A program made the translations under genes and the position numbers. DNA of 64,000 nucleotides from Bufo bufo (Eukaryota; Chordata; Amphibia; Anura; Bufonidae), in the NCBI RefSeq assembly GCF_905171765.1, contig NC_053392.1, forward strand, positions 451,458,722-451,522,721, read 5' to 3'. Shown here in pieces: positions 62,590 to 64,000 of the stretch. Position 1 is the first letter of the stretch. Every line of letters starts with the position of its first letter. Under the pieces are notes generated by a model. It did no database searches, had not been told where the DNA came from, and was given only the letters and a program-made list of their open reading frames with translations.

Positions 62590-64000
62590 CAGTCAGGTCC
62601 AAAAATATTGGGACATCAACACAATTCTAACATTTTTGGCTCTATACACCACCACACTAGATTTGAAATAAAATGAACAAGATGTTCTTTAACTGCAGAT
62701 TGTCAGCTTTATTTGAGGGCATTTACATCCAAATCAGGTGAATTGTGTAGGAATTACAACAGTTTGCATATGTGCCTCCCACTTGTTAAGGGGCCAAAAG
62801 TAATGGGACAGAAGAATAATCATAAATCAAACTTTCACTTTTTAATACTTGGTTGCAAATCCTTTGCAGTCAATTACAGCCTGAAGTCTGGAACGCATAG
62901 ACATCACCAGACACTGGGTTTCATCCCTGGTGATGCTCTGCCAGGCCTCTACTGCAACTATATTCAGTTCCTGCTTGTTCTTGGGGCATTTTCCCTTCAG
63001 TTTTGTCTTCAGCAAATGAAATGCATGCTCAATCGGATTCAGGTCAGGTGATTGACTTGGCCATTGCATAACATTCCACTTCGTTCCCTTAAAAAACTCT
63101 TTGGTTGCTTTTGCAGTATGCTTTGGGTCATTGTCCATCTGCACTGTGAAGCGTCGTCCAATGAGTTCTGAAGCATTTGGCTGAATATGAGCAGATAATA
63201 TTGCCCGAAACACTTAAGAATTCATCCTGCTGCTTTTGTCAGCAGTCACATCAATAAATACAAGAGAACCAGTACTATTGACAGCCATACATGCCCACGC
63301 CATGACACTACCACCACTATGCTTCACTGATGAGGTGGTATGCTTAGGATCATGAGCAGTTCCTTTCCTTCTCCATACTCTTTTCTTCCCATCACTCTGG
63401 TACAAGTTGATCTTGGTCTCATCTGTCCATAGGATGTGGTTCGAGAACTGTGAAGGCTTTCTTTTTTAGATGTCGTTTGGCAAACTCTAATCTGGCCTTC
63501 CTGTTTTTGAGGCTCACCAATGGTTTACATCTTGTGATGAACCCTCTGTATTCATTCTGGTGAAGTCTTCTCTTGATTGTTCACTTTGACACACATACGC
63601 CTACCTCCTGGAGAGTGATCTTGATCTGGCCAACTGTTGTGAAGGGTGTTTTCTTCACCAGAGAATGAATTCTTTGGTCATCCACCACAGTTGTTTTCCG
63701 TGGTCTTCCTGGTCTTTTGGTGTTGCTGAGCTCACCGATGCGTTCCTTCTTTTTAAGAATGTTCCAAACAGTTGTTTTGGCCACGTCTAATGTTTTTGAT
63801 ATCTCTGATGGGTTTTTGTTTTTTTAGCCTAATGATGGCTTGCTTCACTGATGGTGACAGCTCTTGGGATCTCATCTTGAGAGTTGACAGCAACAGATTC
63901 CAAATGCAAATAGCACACTTGAAATGAACTCTGGACCTTTTATCTGCTCATTGTAATTGGGATAATAAGGGAATAACACACACCTGGCCATGGAACAGCT
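62590..64000 (-). mobile_element. Tc1-like transposon, third family, cut by the window edge
   Basis: TA at 62588-62589, then CAGTCAGGTCCAAAAATATT, a typical Tc1 terminus. The right end is not reached by 64000. Confidence 0.9.
62842..63880 (-). pseudogene. Tc1-like transposase, inactivated
   Basis: On the minus strand, from the right: a damaged helix-turn-helix start near 63830, MAKTTVWNILKKKERIGELS, NTKRPGRPRKTTVVDDQRIH and a stop near 63578. Then MYQSDGKKRVWRRKGTAHDP, GGSVMAWACMAV, a stop at about 63214, then RRFTVQMDNDPKHTAKATKE (second Asp) and [15 protein letters not shown] (Glu), ending KGFATKY at 62842. The first Asp region, expected near 63410, falls where the frame is interrupted. 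Confidence 0.9.

Noticed and set aside
59546..64000. Search for further URB2 exons
   Set aside because: The interval is filled by Tc1, R1 and MITE sequence; nothing with URB2-like text and splice sites was seen.
1..64000. tRNA genes, tRNA-derived SINEs, rRNA and CRISPR arrays
   Set aside because: No convincing cloverleaf or A/B-box pair, no rRNA landmark, and no regularly spaced direct repeats other than the minisatellites described.

Overview
The window looks like amphibian, most likely anuran, nuclear DNA. I infer this from the transposon spectrum: a DIRS1-like element with an internal complementary region, a Ngaro-like element with split direct repeats, Penelope-like elements (PLEs), many Tc1-like transposons, a CR1-like and an L1/Tx1-like LINE, PIF/Harbinger-type MITEs with TWA target duplications, hAT-type MITEs with 8-bp duplications, and many long palindromic MITEs with TTAA ends. 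There is one host gene and no sign of bacterial operons, CRISPR arrays or RNA genes.

Host gene: four + strand exons (28630-28806, 45108-48387, 58823-58983, 59435-59545) join with compatible phases and canonical AG/GT borders. They encode about 1,243 residues that I recognise as URB2, the nucleolar 60S-ribosome-biogenesis factor related to yeast Urb2/Npa2. One giant exon carries most of the protein. The start codon exon(s) and the C-terminal exons lie outside the window or were not found. The introns (about 16.3, 10.4 and 0.45 kb) are almost wholly built from transposons.

Layout. 1-5.6 kb: palindromic and Harbinger-like MITEs, a minisatellite and a CR1-like LINE fragment. 5.6-7.1 kb: Ngaro-like relic. 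7.3-10 kb: Tc1-like element split by a Harbinger MITE. 11.8-17.8 kb: a TTAACCCC repeat (here called R1) broken by a perfect PLE-end palindrome, a dead Tc1 copy, a TTAA MITE and a PLE fragment. 18.2-28.3 kb: a 10.1-kb hAT-bounded composite with a perfect 8-bp duplication, holding a 1.7-kb concentric palindrome, an L1/Tx1-like LINE (itself hit by a hAT MITE and a TTAA MITE) and more MITEs. 28.6-29.1 kb: URB2 exon and a 71-nt hairpin. 29.3-34.6 kb: MITEs and a second R1 copy holding a Harbinger MITE and a Tc1 copy with an intact transposase. 36.2-43.5 kb: two PLE copies joined head to head, one arm carrying three later insertions whose empty sites survive in the other arm. 43.5-44.7 kb: another dead Tc1. 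45.1-48.4 kb: giant URB2 exon. 48.5-50.5 kb: MITEs. 50.6-55.8 kb: DIRS1-like element. 55.8-58.5 kb: old repeats. 58.8-59.5 kb: two URB2 exons. 59.7-61.2 kb: Tc1 copy with an intact transposase. 61.3-64 kb: R1, a Harbinger MITE and a Tc1-like element running off the edge.

The most unusual structures are the head-to-head PLE pairs (one large, one reduced to a 209-bp perfect palindrome of 3' ends), the concentric palindrome, and a GC-rich hairpin module that recurs inside elements with hAT, Harbinger and TTAA-type ends. All homology calls are from reading the sequence; no database search was run.
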